A DNA stretch of 64,000 nucleotides from Ructibacterium gallinarum (GTDB lineage: Bacteria > Bacillota > Clostridia > Monoglobales > Monoglobaceae). Made by a program: the position numbers and the translations under genes. The stretch spans positions 1 through 64,000 of the forward strand of contig NZ_JADCKB010000010.1 in assembly GCF_014982785.1 (NCBI RefSeq). Direction: 5' to 3'. This document shows positions 18,432 through 27,720 of the stretch, piece by piece (position 1 is the first letter of the stretch; every line of letters starts with the position of its first letter). The notes beneath the pieces are model-generated. The model did no database searches. It was not told the origin of the DNA and saw nothing but the letters and a program-made list of their open reading frames with translations.

Positions 18432-20801
18432 TTATTTCAGCTCCACAATGGTAACACCGTCTTCGCCTTCCCCGTATTTACCTAGCCGAAAACTTTTAAC
18501 CTGCGGATGCCGCCGCAACATATTCTGCACGCCAGCACGTAAGGTTCCGGTTCCTTTCCCATGAATAATGCTCACCGTATGCAAACCAGCCATGGAGGAT
18601 TCATCCAAGAACTTATCCGTTTGCATCAAAGCTTCCTCCAGCATCATACCCCGCAAATCCACTTCTGCCTTTACTTCACCGCGACGCAGTCCAGTCTGGC
18701 TTCTCCGAGGCGGCTCCGTTTTCGGCCGAACTCCCTCTTCTTCCTCCAAAAGTGTTAAATTATCGGCTTTGGCAGTAATTTTCATAATTCCCACCTGCAC
18801 CACAGCAGTATTTTCCTTTTTATTAACCGATAGTACACTGCCTTTATCCCCTAGGTCATTAATCATAACCGAAGCGCCCAGCTTTAAGGTATTGATATTC
18901 ACCCCTGCCGGTTTTGCCTGCACTGCCGTCCGCACTTTCGGACTTTTATTCTTTTTTCTTTTCAGCCCCAGCTGACGGCGAATCTCTTCCATGGCACGAA
19001 GTTGCTCCTGCTCATCCTTGGCTTTTCTTGCCGCCTTTGCCTCCTCCAGCATCGCATCAGTTTCTCTCTGGGCACGCTCAATAATTTTCTCCGCTTTTTC
19101 TCGCGCCCGGTCATAAATCTTATCCTTCTGCTTCTCAATTTTCTCCCGTTCCTGCTCCAACTGCTGGCGCAAAACTTCCACTTCTTGCCGCAGCCGTATG
19201 GTTTCCTGAGATTCTCTTTCCGTTGTTTGTCTATTTTTTTCAATGCTGGTTAGGATATCCTCAAACTGCAAATTTTCTTCTGAAAGCCGCTGTCTGGAAC
19301 GGTCAATAATCTCTTTAGGAAGCCCCAGCCGCTCTGAAATCGCAAAAGCATTGCTCTTTCCCGGTACGCCAATAAGCAGGCGATAAGTAGGGCTTAAGGT
19401 TTCCACATCAAATTCACAGGAGGCATTTTCCACCCCGGGCGTAGAAAGTGCATACAATTTCAGTTCGCTGTAATGCGTCGTTGCCACCGTCTCCGCTCCA
19501 GCTGCCCTAATATGCTCTAAAATGGATTCTGCAAGCGCAGCGCCTTCCACCGGGTCAGTCCCGGCTCCCAATTCATCAAACAGAACCAGACAATTTTCCC
19601 TCGCCCGGCTGACAATCCGTACGATATTTTTCATATGGGATGAAAAAGTGGACAGGCTTTGCTCTATGCTTTGTTCATCTCCAATATCAGCAAAAACATC
19701 AGTAAACACCGGCATAATACTATCTTCTGCCGCAGGGATATGCAGTCCCGACTGGGTCATCAGGCAAAACAGCCCGATGGTCTTAAGCACCACTGTCTTT
19801 CCGCCGGTATTGGGTCCTGTCACAATCAGACTGTCAAACTCCTCTCCCAGCCTGACACTGATAGGCACAATCTTTTTTCGATCAATTAAAGGATGCCTGC
19901 CTTTTCTGATATTCACCCTGCCTTCCCGGTTCAGCTGAGGACACACCGCCTTCATATCCAGCGCCAAATGGGCCTTAGCAAAAACAAAATCCAAGTGAAT
20001 CAAGGTGTCAAAATTCAGTTCCAGTTCAGGAGCAATTTCAGCGGCCGCCTGAGAAATTTCCATCAAAATCCGCTCTATTTCCGCCTTTTCCCGAACCTCA
20101 AGTTCGTGCAGCTCATTATTGGCATTGACCACGCCTTCCGGCTCAATAAATACCGTTCCCCCGGAAGCAGACATATCATGAGCAATTCCTTTTACATCCG
20201 CCCTATGCTCCGCCTTTACCGGCACCACATACCGGTTGTTGCGCATGGTAACGATAGGATCCTGCAAAAATTTTTGATAATATCCCGAATGAATCATAGA
20301 ATCCAGCGTTTCCCGAATCCTGCTCGCCGCGTTTTTGGCTTTCCGCCGAATTCGATAAAGTTCAGGACTTGCATCATCAGCCATTTCCTCCTCTGACAAA
20401 ATAGCAGACGTAATTCTATCCTCCACCGCTTTCTCCGGTACCAGCTCTTCTATATATCCGCAAAGTATGCCGGTCTGCTCCCACGTCAGCCGCTTTAAAG
20501 TCCGAGCATTCTTTAAAATTCTGGCCAGATTCAAAAGTTCTGCCATGTTAAGAGAACCGCCTATCTGAAGCCGTTTCATCTGTTCTTTAATATTGCATAT
20601 CCGAAGCATATCCGGTGTGCCGTATTTTAAAATCAAAGTCACAGCAGCGTCGGTTTCCAGCAGAGTTTGTTCTACAATACGGAAATCTTCCGATGGCACC
20701 AGTTCCTGAATTTTGCGTTTGGTATCCTCGTTTTTAGCAAACGCAGCCAGCATATTTAAAATCTTATCATATTCCAACGTTTTCAAAGTTTTATGTTCCA
20801 T
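18432..20801 (-). CDS. mutS2: MutS2 with C-terminal Smr nuclease domain
   Basis: A 789-residue MutS2. The N-terminal clamp/core region is followed by the ABC-type ATPase with Walker A VTGPNTGGKTVVLKT near residue 330 and Walker B NCLVLFDELGAGTDPVEGAAL near 410. A long Glu/Arg/Lys-rich coiled coil spans about 515-620. A C-terminal Smr domain (VDLRGMMLEEALMQTDKFL, SIIHGKGTGTLR) has the nuclease HGKG motif. MutS2 suppresses recombination or acts on collided ribosomes, as shown in other Firmicutes. The inner ATG is chosen because GGGAGG lies 8 bases before it; the frame opens six codons earlier. Confidence 0.95.
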   Translation of the reverse strand: MEHKTLKTLEYDKILNMLAAFAKNEDTKRKIQELVPSEDFRIVEQTLLETDAAVTLILKYGTPDMLRICNIKEQMKRLQIGGSLNMAELLNLARILKNARTLKRLTWEQTGILCGYIEELVPEKAVEDRITSAILSEEEMADDASPELYRIRRKAKNAASRIRETLDSMIHSGYYQKFLQDPIVTMRNNRYVVPVKAEHRADVKGIAHDMSASGGTVFIEPEGVVNANNELHELEVREKAEIERILMEISQAAAEIAPELELNFDTLIHLDFVFAKAHLALDMKAVCPQLNREGRVNIRKGRHPLIDRKKIVPISVRLGEEFDSLIVTGPNTGGKTVVLKTIGLFCLMTQSGLHIPAAEDSIMPVFTDVFADIGDEQSIEQSLSTFSSHMKNIVRIVSRARENCLVLFDELGAGTDPVEGAALAESILEHIRAAGAETVATTHYSELKLYALSTPGVENASCEFDVETLSPTYRLLIGVPGKSNAFAISERLGLPKEIIDRSRQRLSEENLQFEDILTSIEKNRQTTERESQETIRLRQEVEVLRQQLEQEREKIEKQKDKIYDRAREKAEKIIERAQRETDAMLEEAKAARKAKDEQEQLRAMEEIRRQLGLKRKKNKSPKVRTAVQAKPAGVNINTLKLGASVMINDLGDKGSVLSVNKKENTAVVQVGIMKITAKADNLTLLEEEEGVRPKTEPPRRSQTGLRRGEVKAEVDLRGMMLEEALMQTDKFLDESSMAGLHTVSIIHGKGTGTLRAGVQNMLRRHPQVKSFRLGKYGEGEDGVTIVELK

Positions 20802-20853
20802 ATTCTCATCCTCCCACAAGCGGGGTATTTCTATACTTTTTGCCTAAAATAAT

Positions 20854-20883
20854 ATTATACACAAAAAAACTTAATTTTGTCTA
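20854..20883 (-). promoter_or_regulatory. Sigma-A promoter of mutS2
   Basis: TAGACA and a perfect TATAAT on the reverse strand are separated by 18 bases, about 50 bases before the mutS2 start. Confidence 0.72.
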
Positions 20884-21061
20884 CCCTTTTTCAAAAATTC
20901 TACGCACACTTTGTCCCGCTTTGCATAGACTAATACTGCGAAAGCCTTTCCGTCCGGCCGGAAACACGCCGCACCTGTTTGCAGCGCTTGTCTGTGCCGG
21001 ACAAAATTTCTTACAAAGCCAAAGTAGATAACAGATATTGGTTGAAAAAATTCTGCACTTG
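20884..21061. other. Intergenic stretch without recognised content
   Basis: This is the middle of the 434-base gap between the divergent mutS2 and cysteine desulfurase genes. Only a short GC-rich palindrome (TCCGGCCGGA near 20951-20960) stands out. Small open frames here lack ribosome binding sites and look random. Confidence 0.5.
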
Positions 21062-21070
21062 TGATACAAT
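21062..21070 (+). promoter_or_regulatory. Possible extended -10 promoter of the cysteine desulfurase operon
   Basis: TGATACAAT matches an extended -10 element (TGn plus TACAAT). No good -35 hexamer lies 16-18 bases upstream, so the call is weak. Confidence 0.4.
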
Positions 21071-21074
21071 ATGA

Positions 21075-21235
21075 AGTTAGAAGTTTCAAAGAAATAAAAA
21101 TAGCCCATGCCAATTTTTCCTTCGCATCGCTTCGGAAACACACATGGGCATTCATTAAAATCTCTTATTCTTTCTGTGTGGATAAGAGCTAGAATGAAGC
21201 TTTGCCGTTACACTGCGGCAGACAAGGAGAATGTT
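21075..21235 (+). ncRNA. Structured 5' leader of the cysteine desulfurase-thiI-cinA operon (unassigned)
   Basis: Three helices can be drawn in about 160 bases. GCCCATG (21103-21109) pairs perfectly with CATGGGC (21143-21149) around a loop that can close again on TTCC/GGAA. CTCTTAT (21162-21168) pairs with ATAAGAG (21182-21188). CATTC (21149-21153) pairs with GAATG (21192-21196) around that hairpin. The structure ends about 30 bases before the ribosome binding site. I do not recognise it as a known riboswitch. Confidence 0.4.
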
Positions 21236-22381
21236 ATGGAACGATATTTTGATAACAGCGCCACTACACAGCCTTATCCACAGGTAACGGCCAAGGTGGC
21301 AGAGGTTATGCAAAACCAATATGGGAATCCGTCCTCCCTGCACCGGCTGGGCATTGCGGCGGAAAAAGAAGTTAAAGCCGCCCGGGAAGCCATTGCCCAA
21401 ACCCTGAAGGCTTCACCGGGAGAAATTTACTTTACCTCCGGCGGAACGGAATCCAACAACCTGGCTATCCGCGGTGTTTGCGCCGCCAGCCGGGGCCGGC
21501 AGATTATCAGCTCCCCACTGGAACATCCTGCCACACTGAATACCTTGATGTATCTCAAAAAAAAGGGTTACCGCATAGACTTTATTCCGGTAGACCATGA
21601 TGGCATCATCAGTCTGCCGGCTTTTGAAGATCTACTCTGCGATGATACGGCTTTGGTCACCGTTATGCTGGTTAATAACGAGATTGGTTCCGTACAACCC
21701 ATATCGCGGCTGGCAGAAATAATGAAGAGAAAAAATAAAAGGGCATACCTTCATGTAGACGCCGTACAAGGCTACTGCAAGGTTCCTTGTGATGCGAAAA
21801 CACTGGGCGCGGATTTGCTCAGTATCAGTGGACATAAAATCCACGGTCCAAAAGGGATCGGTGTGCTGTATGTAAAAAAAGGTACAAAAATAGCGCCCAT
21901 CCTCTTTGGCGGCGGACAGCAGGACAATCTAAGGTCAGGCACCGAAAACGTGCCAGGTATTGCTGGAATAGGACTGGCCGCCAGTCTTTGCTATCAGCAT
22001 ATGGCAACTGCTGTTCCGAGAATGCATATGCTTCGCCAACGTCTGGAGAAAGGGCTTCGGGAGAATCTGTCTGATATAAAAATTAACACACCGGAAAACT
22101 GCGCACCCCACATTTTAAATGTTTCCTTTGCCGGAGTCCGCTCCGAGGTGGTGCTGCATTCTCTGGAAGATGAAGAAATTTATGTTTCCAGTGGTTCGGC
22201 ATGTTCTAGCCACAAAAAAGAGCCCAGCTATGTGCTGACGGCCATTGGTACCGACCGGAACATGATCGACGGAAGTATCCGGCTGAGTCTTTCTGAATTT
22301 ACCACCCAAGACGATATTGACGCTGCCGTGGAAGCGCTTACCCGAATTGTCACCATGCTGCGCAGGATACCCCTGCGGTAA
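21236..22381 (+). CDS. Cysteine desulfurase (NifS/IscS-like)
   Basis: A 381-residue class V aminotransferase-fold cysteine desulfurase. It takes sulfur from cysteine as a persulfide for thiolation of tRNA or cofactors. Landmarks are YFDNSATTQPYPQV at the N-terminus, FTSGGTESNNLAIRG near residue 65, HVDAVQGYCKVP near 175, the PLP lysine in SGHKIHGPKGIGVLY near 200, and the active cysteine loop SSGSACSSHKKEPSYVL near 325. The ATG is preceded by AAGGAGA. It lies 27 bases before thiI, the classic sulfur donor-acceptor pairing for 4-thiouridine in tRNA. Confidence 0.93.
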   Translation: MERYFDNSATTQPYPQVTAKVAEVMQNQYGNPSSLHRLGIAAEKEVKAAREAIAQTLKASPGEIYFTSGGTESNNLAIRGVCAASRGRQIISSPLEHPATLNTLMYLKKKGYRIDFIPVDHDGIISLPAFEDLLCDDTALVTVMLVNNEIGSVQPISRLAEIMKRKNKRAYLHVDAVQGYCKVPCDAKTLGADLLSISGHKIHGPKGIGVLYVKKGTKIAPILFGGGQQDNLRSGTENVPGIAGIGLAASLCYQHMATAVPRMHMLRQRLEKGLRENLSDIKINTPENCAPHILNVSFAGVRSEVVLHSLEDEEIYVSSGSACSSHKKEPSYVLTAIGTDRNMIDGSIRLSLSEFTTQDDIDAAVEALTRIVTMLRRIPLR

Positions 22382-22408
22382 GGATACCAAAGAAAACGGA
22401 GGATACCT

Positions 22409-23590
22409 ATGATGAAAAAAGCTGATATTGTACTTTTAAAATATGGAGAAATTGCACTAAAAGGGCTGAACCGGCCGATGTTTGAGCAGCAGCTCCTGCG
22501 AAACCTTTCCAAGGCGCTATCTCCCGCCGGCCGGTTTCATATTCAAAAATCCCAATCCACCATTTACGTAGAACCCATGGACGATACCATTGACATGGAG
22601 GACGCCATAGATAGAATGCGCAAAGTTTTTGGTATTGTCAATATTTGTCCTGCTGTTTCCTGTGAAAAAGATATGGACAGCATTGCCCAAACTACCATTG
22701 CATGTCTTAAGTCTATGGACACGCAGGGAAAAAGTTTTAAAGTAGAAGCTAAAAGGGAGGACAAGCAGTTTCCACTTAATTCGCCCCAAATCTGCCAGCA
22801 AATGGGTGGTGTTATTTTAAAAAATGTAGACGGCCTTCATGTGGATGTGCACAATCCCGATATTCTGGTTCAAATTGAAATTCGAAAAAAAGCATATATT
22901 TTTACTGAAAAATACAGCGGTGCCGGCGGAATGCCCATTGGAACCAATGGCAAAGCCGCTTTGCTGCTCAGCGGCGGCATTGATAGTCCCGTAGCAGGAT
23001 GGATGATTGCCAAACGAGGTGTTGCTATTGATGCAGTCCACTTTCACAGTCATCCTTATACCTCAGACCGTGCCAAAGAAAAAGTAATTGATCTTGCAAG
23101 AATTCTTTCTGTATATACGGGAAAAATAAATTTGCATATTGTTCCCTTCACCGAGATTCAGCTTGCCATTATTGACAAATGCCCCAGAAATTATTTGACC
23201 CTAATCATGCGCCGGATTATGATGCAAATCGCAGAACGTATCGCAGTCAATTCCAAAGCCGCGGCACTGATTACCGGTGAAAGCATCGGACAGGTGGCCA
23301 GCCAAACCATGGCAAGCCTTGCAGTCACCGACAACGCAGTGAGCATGCCAGTGTTTCGCCCCTGTATCGGTATGGACAAAGAAGAAATTGTACAGATTTC
23401 CAAAAAAATTGATACCTACGAAACTTCCATACTTCCCTACGAGGATTGCTGTACTATTTTTGTTCCCAAACACCCAAAAACCCACCCGGATCTTAAAGAA
23501 ATCCTGGAAGCGGAAAAAGCTCTTGATAATCTGGAAGAAATGATACAAAAAGCAATAGACGGCGAAGAAGTTGTCTACATCAAACCATAG
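22409..23590 (+). CDS. thiI: tRNA 4-thiouridine synthetase ThiI
   Basis: A 393-residue ThiI that adenylates and thiolates U8 of tRNA, and in some bacteria also feeds thiamine thiazole synthesis. The N-terminal ferredoxin-like region (VLLKYGEIALKGLNRPMFEQ) and THUMP domain are followed by the PP-loop ATP site ALLLSGGIDSPVAGWM near residue 185. Near 285-330, ALITGESIGQVASQTMASL and PVFRPCIGMDKEEIV are family landmarks. There is no C-terminal rhodanese domain, as is usual in Firmicutes. The upstream cysteine desulfurase is the probable sulfur donor. An ACGGAGG site precedes the start. Confidence 0.95.
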   Translation: MMKKADIVLLKYGEIALKGLNRPMFEQQLLRNLSKALSPAGRFHIQKSQSTIYVEPMDDTIDMEDAIDRMRKVFGIVNICPAVSCEKDMDSIAQTTIACLKSMDTQGKSFKVEAKREDKQFPLNSPQICQQMGGVILKNVDGLHVDVHNPDILVQIEIRKKAYIFTEKYSGAGGMPIGTNGKAALLLSGGIDSPVAGWMIAKRGVAIDAVHFHSHPYTSDRAKEKVIDLARILSVYTGKINLHIVPFTEIQLAIIDKCPRNYLTLIMRRIMMQIAERIAVNSKAAALITGESIGQVASQTMASLAVTDNAVSMPVFRPCIGMDKEEIVQISKKIDTYETSILPYEDCCTIFVPKHPKTHPDLKEILEAEKALDNLEEMIQKAIDGEEVVYIKP

Positions 23591-23601
23591 GAGGAATGCA
23601 T

Positions 23602-24861
23602 ATGAATTTTGAAATCATATCGGTAGGAACCGAGCTTTTGCTTGGACAGATCGTAAACACCAATGCACAGGTTATCAGCCGCATGCTGAGCGAGCTTGGG
23701 TATAATGTCTATTATACCACCGTTGTAGGCGATAATCCCGACCGTCTTCAATCCGCATTGGAACTTGCAGCTGGACGGGCTGATGGCATTATAACAACCG
23801 GAGGCTTGGGACCTACCGGTGACGATTTAACCAAAGAAACCATTGCCCATTACTGCGGGAAAAAATGCATTATGCACGAAGAAAGCAAACGCCGCATTGA
23901 GGAACGCTTTGCCTCTCAAGGGCAATATATGCCCAAAAGCAATTTAAAACAAGCCGAAATGCCCGAAGGTTGTATTGTCCTGCAAAATGACCACGGAACC
24001 GCACCCGGGGCGATTATTGAAACTGAAAAAAATATTTTCATCATGCTGCCAGGGCCGCCCAGTGAGATGCGCCCCATGCTCCTTGAGCAAGTACGGCCGT
24101 ATCTGGAAAAACGTGCCGACTGTATTATTTATTCAGAAAGCCTTCGTATATTTGGCGTGGGAGAATCGGCGGCAGAAGAAAAACTAAAAACCATCATTGA
24201 CCGCCAAACCAATCCTACCATTGCACCGTATGCCAAAACCGGCGAAATGGAACTTCGGCTTACCGCCAAGGCGTCAGATACGCAACAAGCAAAAAAGATG
24301 CTTCAGCCTCTTGAAACAGAAGTAAGAAATATTTTAGGTGACTTTATCTACGCCAAAGGAGAAAACGCCTCGCTGGAAAAAACGGTTGTGGATCTGCTTC
24401 GGACGTCCGGGAAAACAGCTGCCACAGCAGAAAGTTGTACCGGTGGCTTGGTTGCCAAAAAAATAACTGATATTCCCGGCGCCTCCGCTTGCTTCCCATG
24501 TGGAATGATCACTTATTCCAATGAACAAAAGCAGGCTCTCCTTGGAGTCACTGCGGAAACTTTAGCGGCACACGGTGCTGTTTCTTCCCAAACCGCCCTT
24601 GAAATGTGCCGCGGCGTCCGTGAGAAAACAGGAGCGGATATTGGCATTGGAATAACAGGCATCGCAGGCCCAGACGGCGGCACGGATGAAAAACCTGTTG
24701 GTCTGGTATATATCGGTATATGTGCCGAAGGCGTTCACCGTGCATTTCGCTTTTATTTGGCAGGCGACCGAAATATGATCAGAGAGCGCGCCAGCCTGTA
24801 TGCCCTTGACATTATCCGCCGCTATCTTTTGAATAAATTAGACGTAGATTATATTTGGTAA
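23602..24861 (+). CDS. cinA: CinA family protein (nicotinamide-nucleotide amidase / competence-damage protein)
   Basis: A 419-residue protein with two domains. The N-terminal MoCF-like domain (FEIISVGTELLLGQIVNTNA, GIITTGGLGPTGDDLTKE near residue 60, LPGPPSEMRPM near 150) fits the ADP-ribose pyrophosphatase role reported for CinA. The C-terminal domain (TAATAESCTGGLVAKKITDIPG near 275, GIGITGIAGPDGGTDEKPVG near 350) fits the NMN deamidase family. It probably recycles pyridine nucleotides. The second ATG is chosen because AGGAGG lies seven bases before it. It is the last gene of the operon, 11 bases after thiI, and two terminators follow. Confidence 0.93.
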   Translation: MNFEIISVGTELLLGQIVNTNAQVISRMLSELGYNVYYTTVVGDNPDRLQSALELAAGRADGIITTGGLGPTGDDLTKETIAHYCGKKCIMHEESKRRIEERFASQGQYMPKSNLKQAEMPEGCIVLQNDHGTAPGAIIETEKNIFIMLPGPPSEMRPMLLEQVRPYLEKRADCIIYSESLRIFGVGESAAEEKLKTIIDRQTNPTIAPYAKTGEMELRLTAKASDTQQAKKMLQPLETEVRNILGDFIYAKGENASLEKTVVDLLRTSGKTAATAESCTGGLVAKKITDIPGASACFPCGMITYSNEQKQALLGVTAETLAAHGAVSSQTALEMCRGVREKTGADIGIGITGIAGPDGGTDEKPVGLVYIGICAEGVHRAFRFYLAGDRNMIRERASLYALDIIRRYLLNKLDVDYIW

Positions 24862-24949
24862 TGTTTTACCATTAATTTTATAAAAGATGGATTACCAAAT
24901 GGCATTTGGCAATAACCATTGAGCAAAAATACCACAAATTATAATATAG

Positions 24950-24979
24950 AGCCGGATTCCAGATGAATTCGGCTTTTTA
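24950..24979 (+). terminator. Terminator after cinA
   Basis: AGCCGGATTC pairs with GAATTCGGCT (one G-T wobble) around a 5-6 base loop and is followed by TTTTTAT. Confidence 0.82.
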
Positions 24980-24984
24980 TTCAC

Positions 24985-25022
24985 AAAAAACCCCGAAAGG
25001 CATAAGCCTTTCGGGGTTTTGA
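24985..25022. terminator. Bidirectional terminator after the cohesin-SLH gene
   Basis: A perfect AAAACCCCGAAAGGC / GCCTTTCGGGGTTTT stem has a four-base loop and T runs on both strands. It ends the reverse-strand dockerin/cohesin operon and backs up the cinA terminator. Confidence 0.9.
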
Positions 25023-25051
25023 CCTTCTTATCAAAACAACTGAACTATCAA

Positions 25052-27676
25052 TTATTTTTCAGTAGTCTCTTCGGTGGTTTCCTCGGTAGTTTCCTCAGTT
25101 ACCTCTTCGGTATTTTCCTCGGTAGTTTCCTCAGTTACCTCTTCAGTATTTTCCTCGGTGGTTTCCTCAGTTACCTCTTCGGTATTTCCCTCGGTGGTTT
25201 CCTCAGTTACCTCTTCGGTATTTTCTTCAGTGGTTTCCTCGGTTACTTCTTCGGCAGGAGCTTCACCGGTCAGTTTAGCCATTGCATCTTTTACAATCTG
25301 GACATCCAGCTTGGTTACGCCGTCAATAATTTTAGCAGCTTCTGCTCTGGTAGCGTTTGCATTCGGGCCAAAGGTGTTGTCCTCATAACCATTGATTACG
25401 CCCATGCCAACCAGTGCCAGAACATAGTCTGCAGCGTAGTCAGCGATATCAGCTGCATCGGTGAATTCCAAAGCAGCGCCTTCTGCCGGAGCGGCATCCA
25501 GAACACGACCCAGAACGGTGCAGATATCCTGACGGCTGATCTGCTCGTCAGCACCATAGTAGGTATCAGAAATACCTTTTACATATCCAGCCTCAGCAAC
25601 AGCGATAACGTAAGGAGTATACCAATCATCTGCTGCACAGTCGGTGAATGCGCTGGTGGTAGAAGTTGCAGTCAAACCAAACAGCTGTGCGATCATCTTA
25701 GCAAATTCCGCACGGGTTACATTGCCATCCGGATTGAAAGAGGTCTCAGAAACGCCATTTACAATACCCAGTTCTTTCAGATTCATAATAGCGGCATATG
25801 CCCAGTGACTGCTGGGAACATCGCTGAAATCACCAGAAGGAGTTACACTCGGTTCTTCCTCTACGCCCTCTACAAAGGTTACGCTTACGGTAACATCAGA
25901 AGACGGCATGGTGAACTGCTTGTTCTCAACCGGAACATTGGTTCCAGCAGAAGTCTTAACGGTAATTACATCAGTCTTATAACCTTCGTCCGGAGTGGTG
26001 GTAACGGTTACAACATCACCGCTCTTTGCAGTTTCCGGAACAGTAAAGGTACCGTTTACGCTCTCGGTGGTCTTAATGTTATAAGACTTCGCAGTGCTGG
26101 TACCACCGCCGCCGCCGGAAGGAATACCGCTCGGAGGATTGCTGCTGCCGCCGCTCTTTGCAACGGTCTTGCTGGTGGTAGAAGTTGTTTCATCCACCAT
26201 AACAGTAGCACCGTCTACTTTCACCTCAAAGTTGATAACTGTACCAGCTGCTACGTCAGCGCCAAAGATGGTCTTTGCACTGCCCAGAACAAAGGTCTTC
26301 TCCAGTTCTGCAGCTGCTTCTTCGGTTGCGCCAGCCATTACAAATTCTGTGCCATCAGCAGGCAGAGTAACTGTCTTGTCAGCAGTAGAAACTGTAACAG
26401 TAACTTTAGAATCTACTGCACTGTATTTTGCTTCGTCTCTCTTTACTACTACGCTGATTTCCGTTGTATTGGTAATATTCAGCGGATTAACTACATAAGA
26501 TACCGTACCGTCTTTGATTTCAGCCGGGATTACTGTAGCCTCTGCATTTAGTGTCTGTGCTTCAGCAAAATTAAAGAACTTATTGTCAGATTCACCGCTG
26601 ATAGAAACCGCAATGGTTGCTTTATTCTCAGGATCGCTTCCTTCGGTAACTGTACCTTTGTTCAGCGTTCCAGTAACAGTCAGATCTGCTGCTTCCAAAG
26701 TATAAGTATCAGTGATTTCACCCTTAGAAACTGCAACGGTGGGGTTAGCTGCCAGGAAAGCAGTCTTGATCTCGTCTTCTGTGTAGTTATCCTGACTGTC
26801 AGCAACCGCATTAAAGGTAATGCTGTTTACTGTACCCAGAGTACCATCGGTAATCGGCTGAAGAGTAACGTTTGCAACTGCAGTTAAACCAGCCGCCGCT
26901 GTAATCGGATCAACCGGAGCCAGAGTACCGGTAAATACCTGAGCTTCTGCAGACATAGCGTCATAATCAGCCGGAGCAGTCCATGCACTTACTGCAACTT
27001 TGGTATCTTTGATCTTATCAGGTGCTGTAACAGTCACTTCTTTCGGCAGAGCCGCAATCACTTCATCAGCAGTAGCACCAATAGAAGCCGTTGTAAACTC
27101 AACCGGAGCAACCGCTGTAATCTCAGCAGATTCTACAACAGATACACTAATTTTGTTGGTTCTATCTAAAGTCTTTAAAGCACCATTTGCCATATTAATT
27201 GCTGTAAAATCAGAGAAAGAAAATTCTTTTGCACCAGTAACAGCATCTGCTTTTACATTAAATTTAATTTGGCATACTGGAGCATTTTTACTTACATTGT
27301 AAATATTACCTGCAGTTCCTGCCCTTACATAGCCTGCTGTATTAACATCAACCGTTGTTTTGGGAAGACCAGCATATTCCTCGGTATCCGGATTATAGCC
27401 ATTCGACCATGTTCCAGCTTCTGCTGTAAATGCACTACTATCATAAGTTAACTCAAACATCAAATTTTGAATTTTGATATCAGAATCATCTTTTGCCGTA
27501 ACAAAAAAGTCTACTGTAAATTCTCCACCGGCTTTTACAGCAGTTGCGCTCGGCGTCATGTAAATTTTAATTTCAGAATCTGCTGTTGAATCTGCAGCAA
27601 ATACATTCACAGCTACTAAACTTACAAGCATTGCAATTACAACAACAGCTGACATTATTTTCTTCAAATTTCTCAT
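25052..27676 (-). CDS. Secreted cohesin-like / SLH surface protein
   Basis: An 874-residue secreted protein. A signal peptide (RNLKKIMSAVVVIAML, cleaved near VFAADS) leads into a cohesin-like beta-sandwich (about 27580-27130): TPSATAVKAGGEFTVDFFV, MFELTYDSSAFT and CQIKFNVKADAVTG match cohesin strand motifs. A Thr/Val-rich Ig-like region, a Gly/Ser linker (near 26160-26095) and an InlB-type B-repeat (TTPDEGYKTDVITV) follow. Three SLH repeats come next (FSDVPSSHWAYAAI, FTDCAADDWYTPYV, NATRAEAAKIIDG). An 80-residue Glu/Thr tail of 12-residue repeats ends the protein. SLH repeats hold proteins on wall polymers; cohesins bind dockerins. The upstream operon gene encodes a dockerin. The inner Met is preceded by AAAGGAG. 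Confidence 0.8.
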   Translation of the reverse strand: MRNLKKIMSAVVVIAMLVSLVAVNVFAADSTADSEIKIYMTPSATAVKAGGEFTVDFFVTAKDDSDIKIQNLMFELTYDSSAFTAEAGTWSNGYNPDTEEYAGLPKTTVDVNTAGYVRAGTAGNIYNVSKNAPVCQIKFNVKADAVTGAKEFSFSDFTAINMANGALKTLDRTNKISVSVVESAEITAVAPVEFTTASIGATADEVIAALPKEVTVTAPDKIKDTKVAVSAWTAPADYDAMSAEAQVFTGTLAPVDPITAAAGLTAVANVTLQPITDGTLGTVNSITFNAVADSQDNYTEDEIKTAFLAANPTVAVSKGEITDTYTLEAADLTVTGTLNKGTVTEGSDPENKATIAVSISGESDNKFFNFAEAQTLNAEATVIPAEIKDGTVSYVVNPLNITNTTEISVVVKRDEAKYSAVDSKVTVTVSTADKTVTLPADGTEFVMAGATEEAAAELEKTFVLGSAKTIFGADVAAGTVINFEVKVDGATVMVDETTSTTSKTVAKSGGSSNPPSGIPSGGGGGTSTAKSYNIKTTESVNGTFTVPETAKSGDVVTVTTTPDEGYKTDVITVKTSAGTNVPVENKQFTMPSSDVTVSVTFVEGVEEEPSVTPSGDFSDVPSSHWAYAAIMNLKELGIVNGVSETSFNPDGNVTRAEFAKMIAQLFGLTATSTTSAFTDCAADDWYTPYVIAVAEAGYVKGISDTYYGADEQISRQDICTVLGRVLDAAPAEGAALEFTDAADIADYAADYVLALVGMGVINGYEDNTFGPNANATRAEAAKIIDGVTKLDVQIVKDAMAKLTGEAPAEEVTEETTEENTEEVTEETTEGNTEEVTEETTEENTEEVTEETTEENTEEVTEETTEETTEETTEK
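25066..25255 (-). repeat. 36-bp in-frame tandem repeat encoding the Glu/Thr tail
   Basis: About five near-identical copies of a 36-base unit encode EEVTEETTEENT-type repeats. Single-base differences between copies are mostly silent. Copy number may vary between strains. Confidence 0.85.
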
Positions 27677-27720
27677 TCTTGCTTTACTCCTTTCGGTAAA
27701 AACCTGCATCTATTCTCTAT

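Noticed and set aside
20871-21155. Small reverse open frames upstream of mutS2
   Set aside because: They overlap the mutS2 promoter, have no ribosome binding site and show no conserved-looking pattern.
25019-26551. Long forward-strand open frame rich in Gly, Phe, Leu and Ser
   Set aside because: It is antisense to the cohesin-SLH gene. The frame is kept open by the 36-bp repeats and biased codons, and no ribosome binding site or plausible domain is seen.
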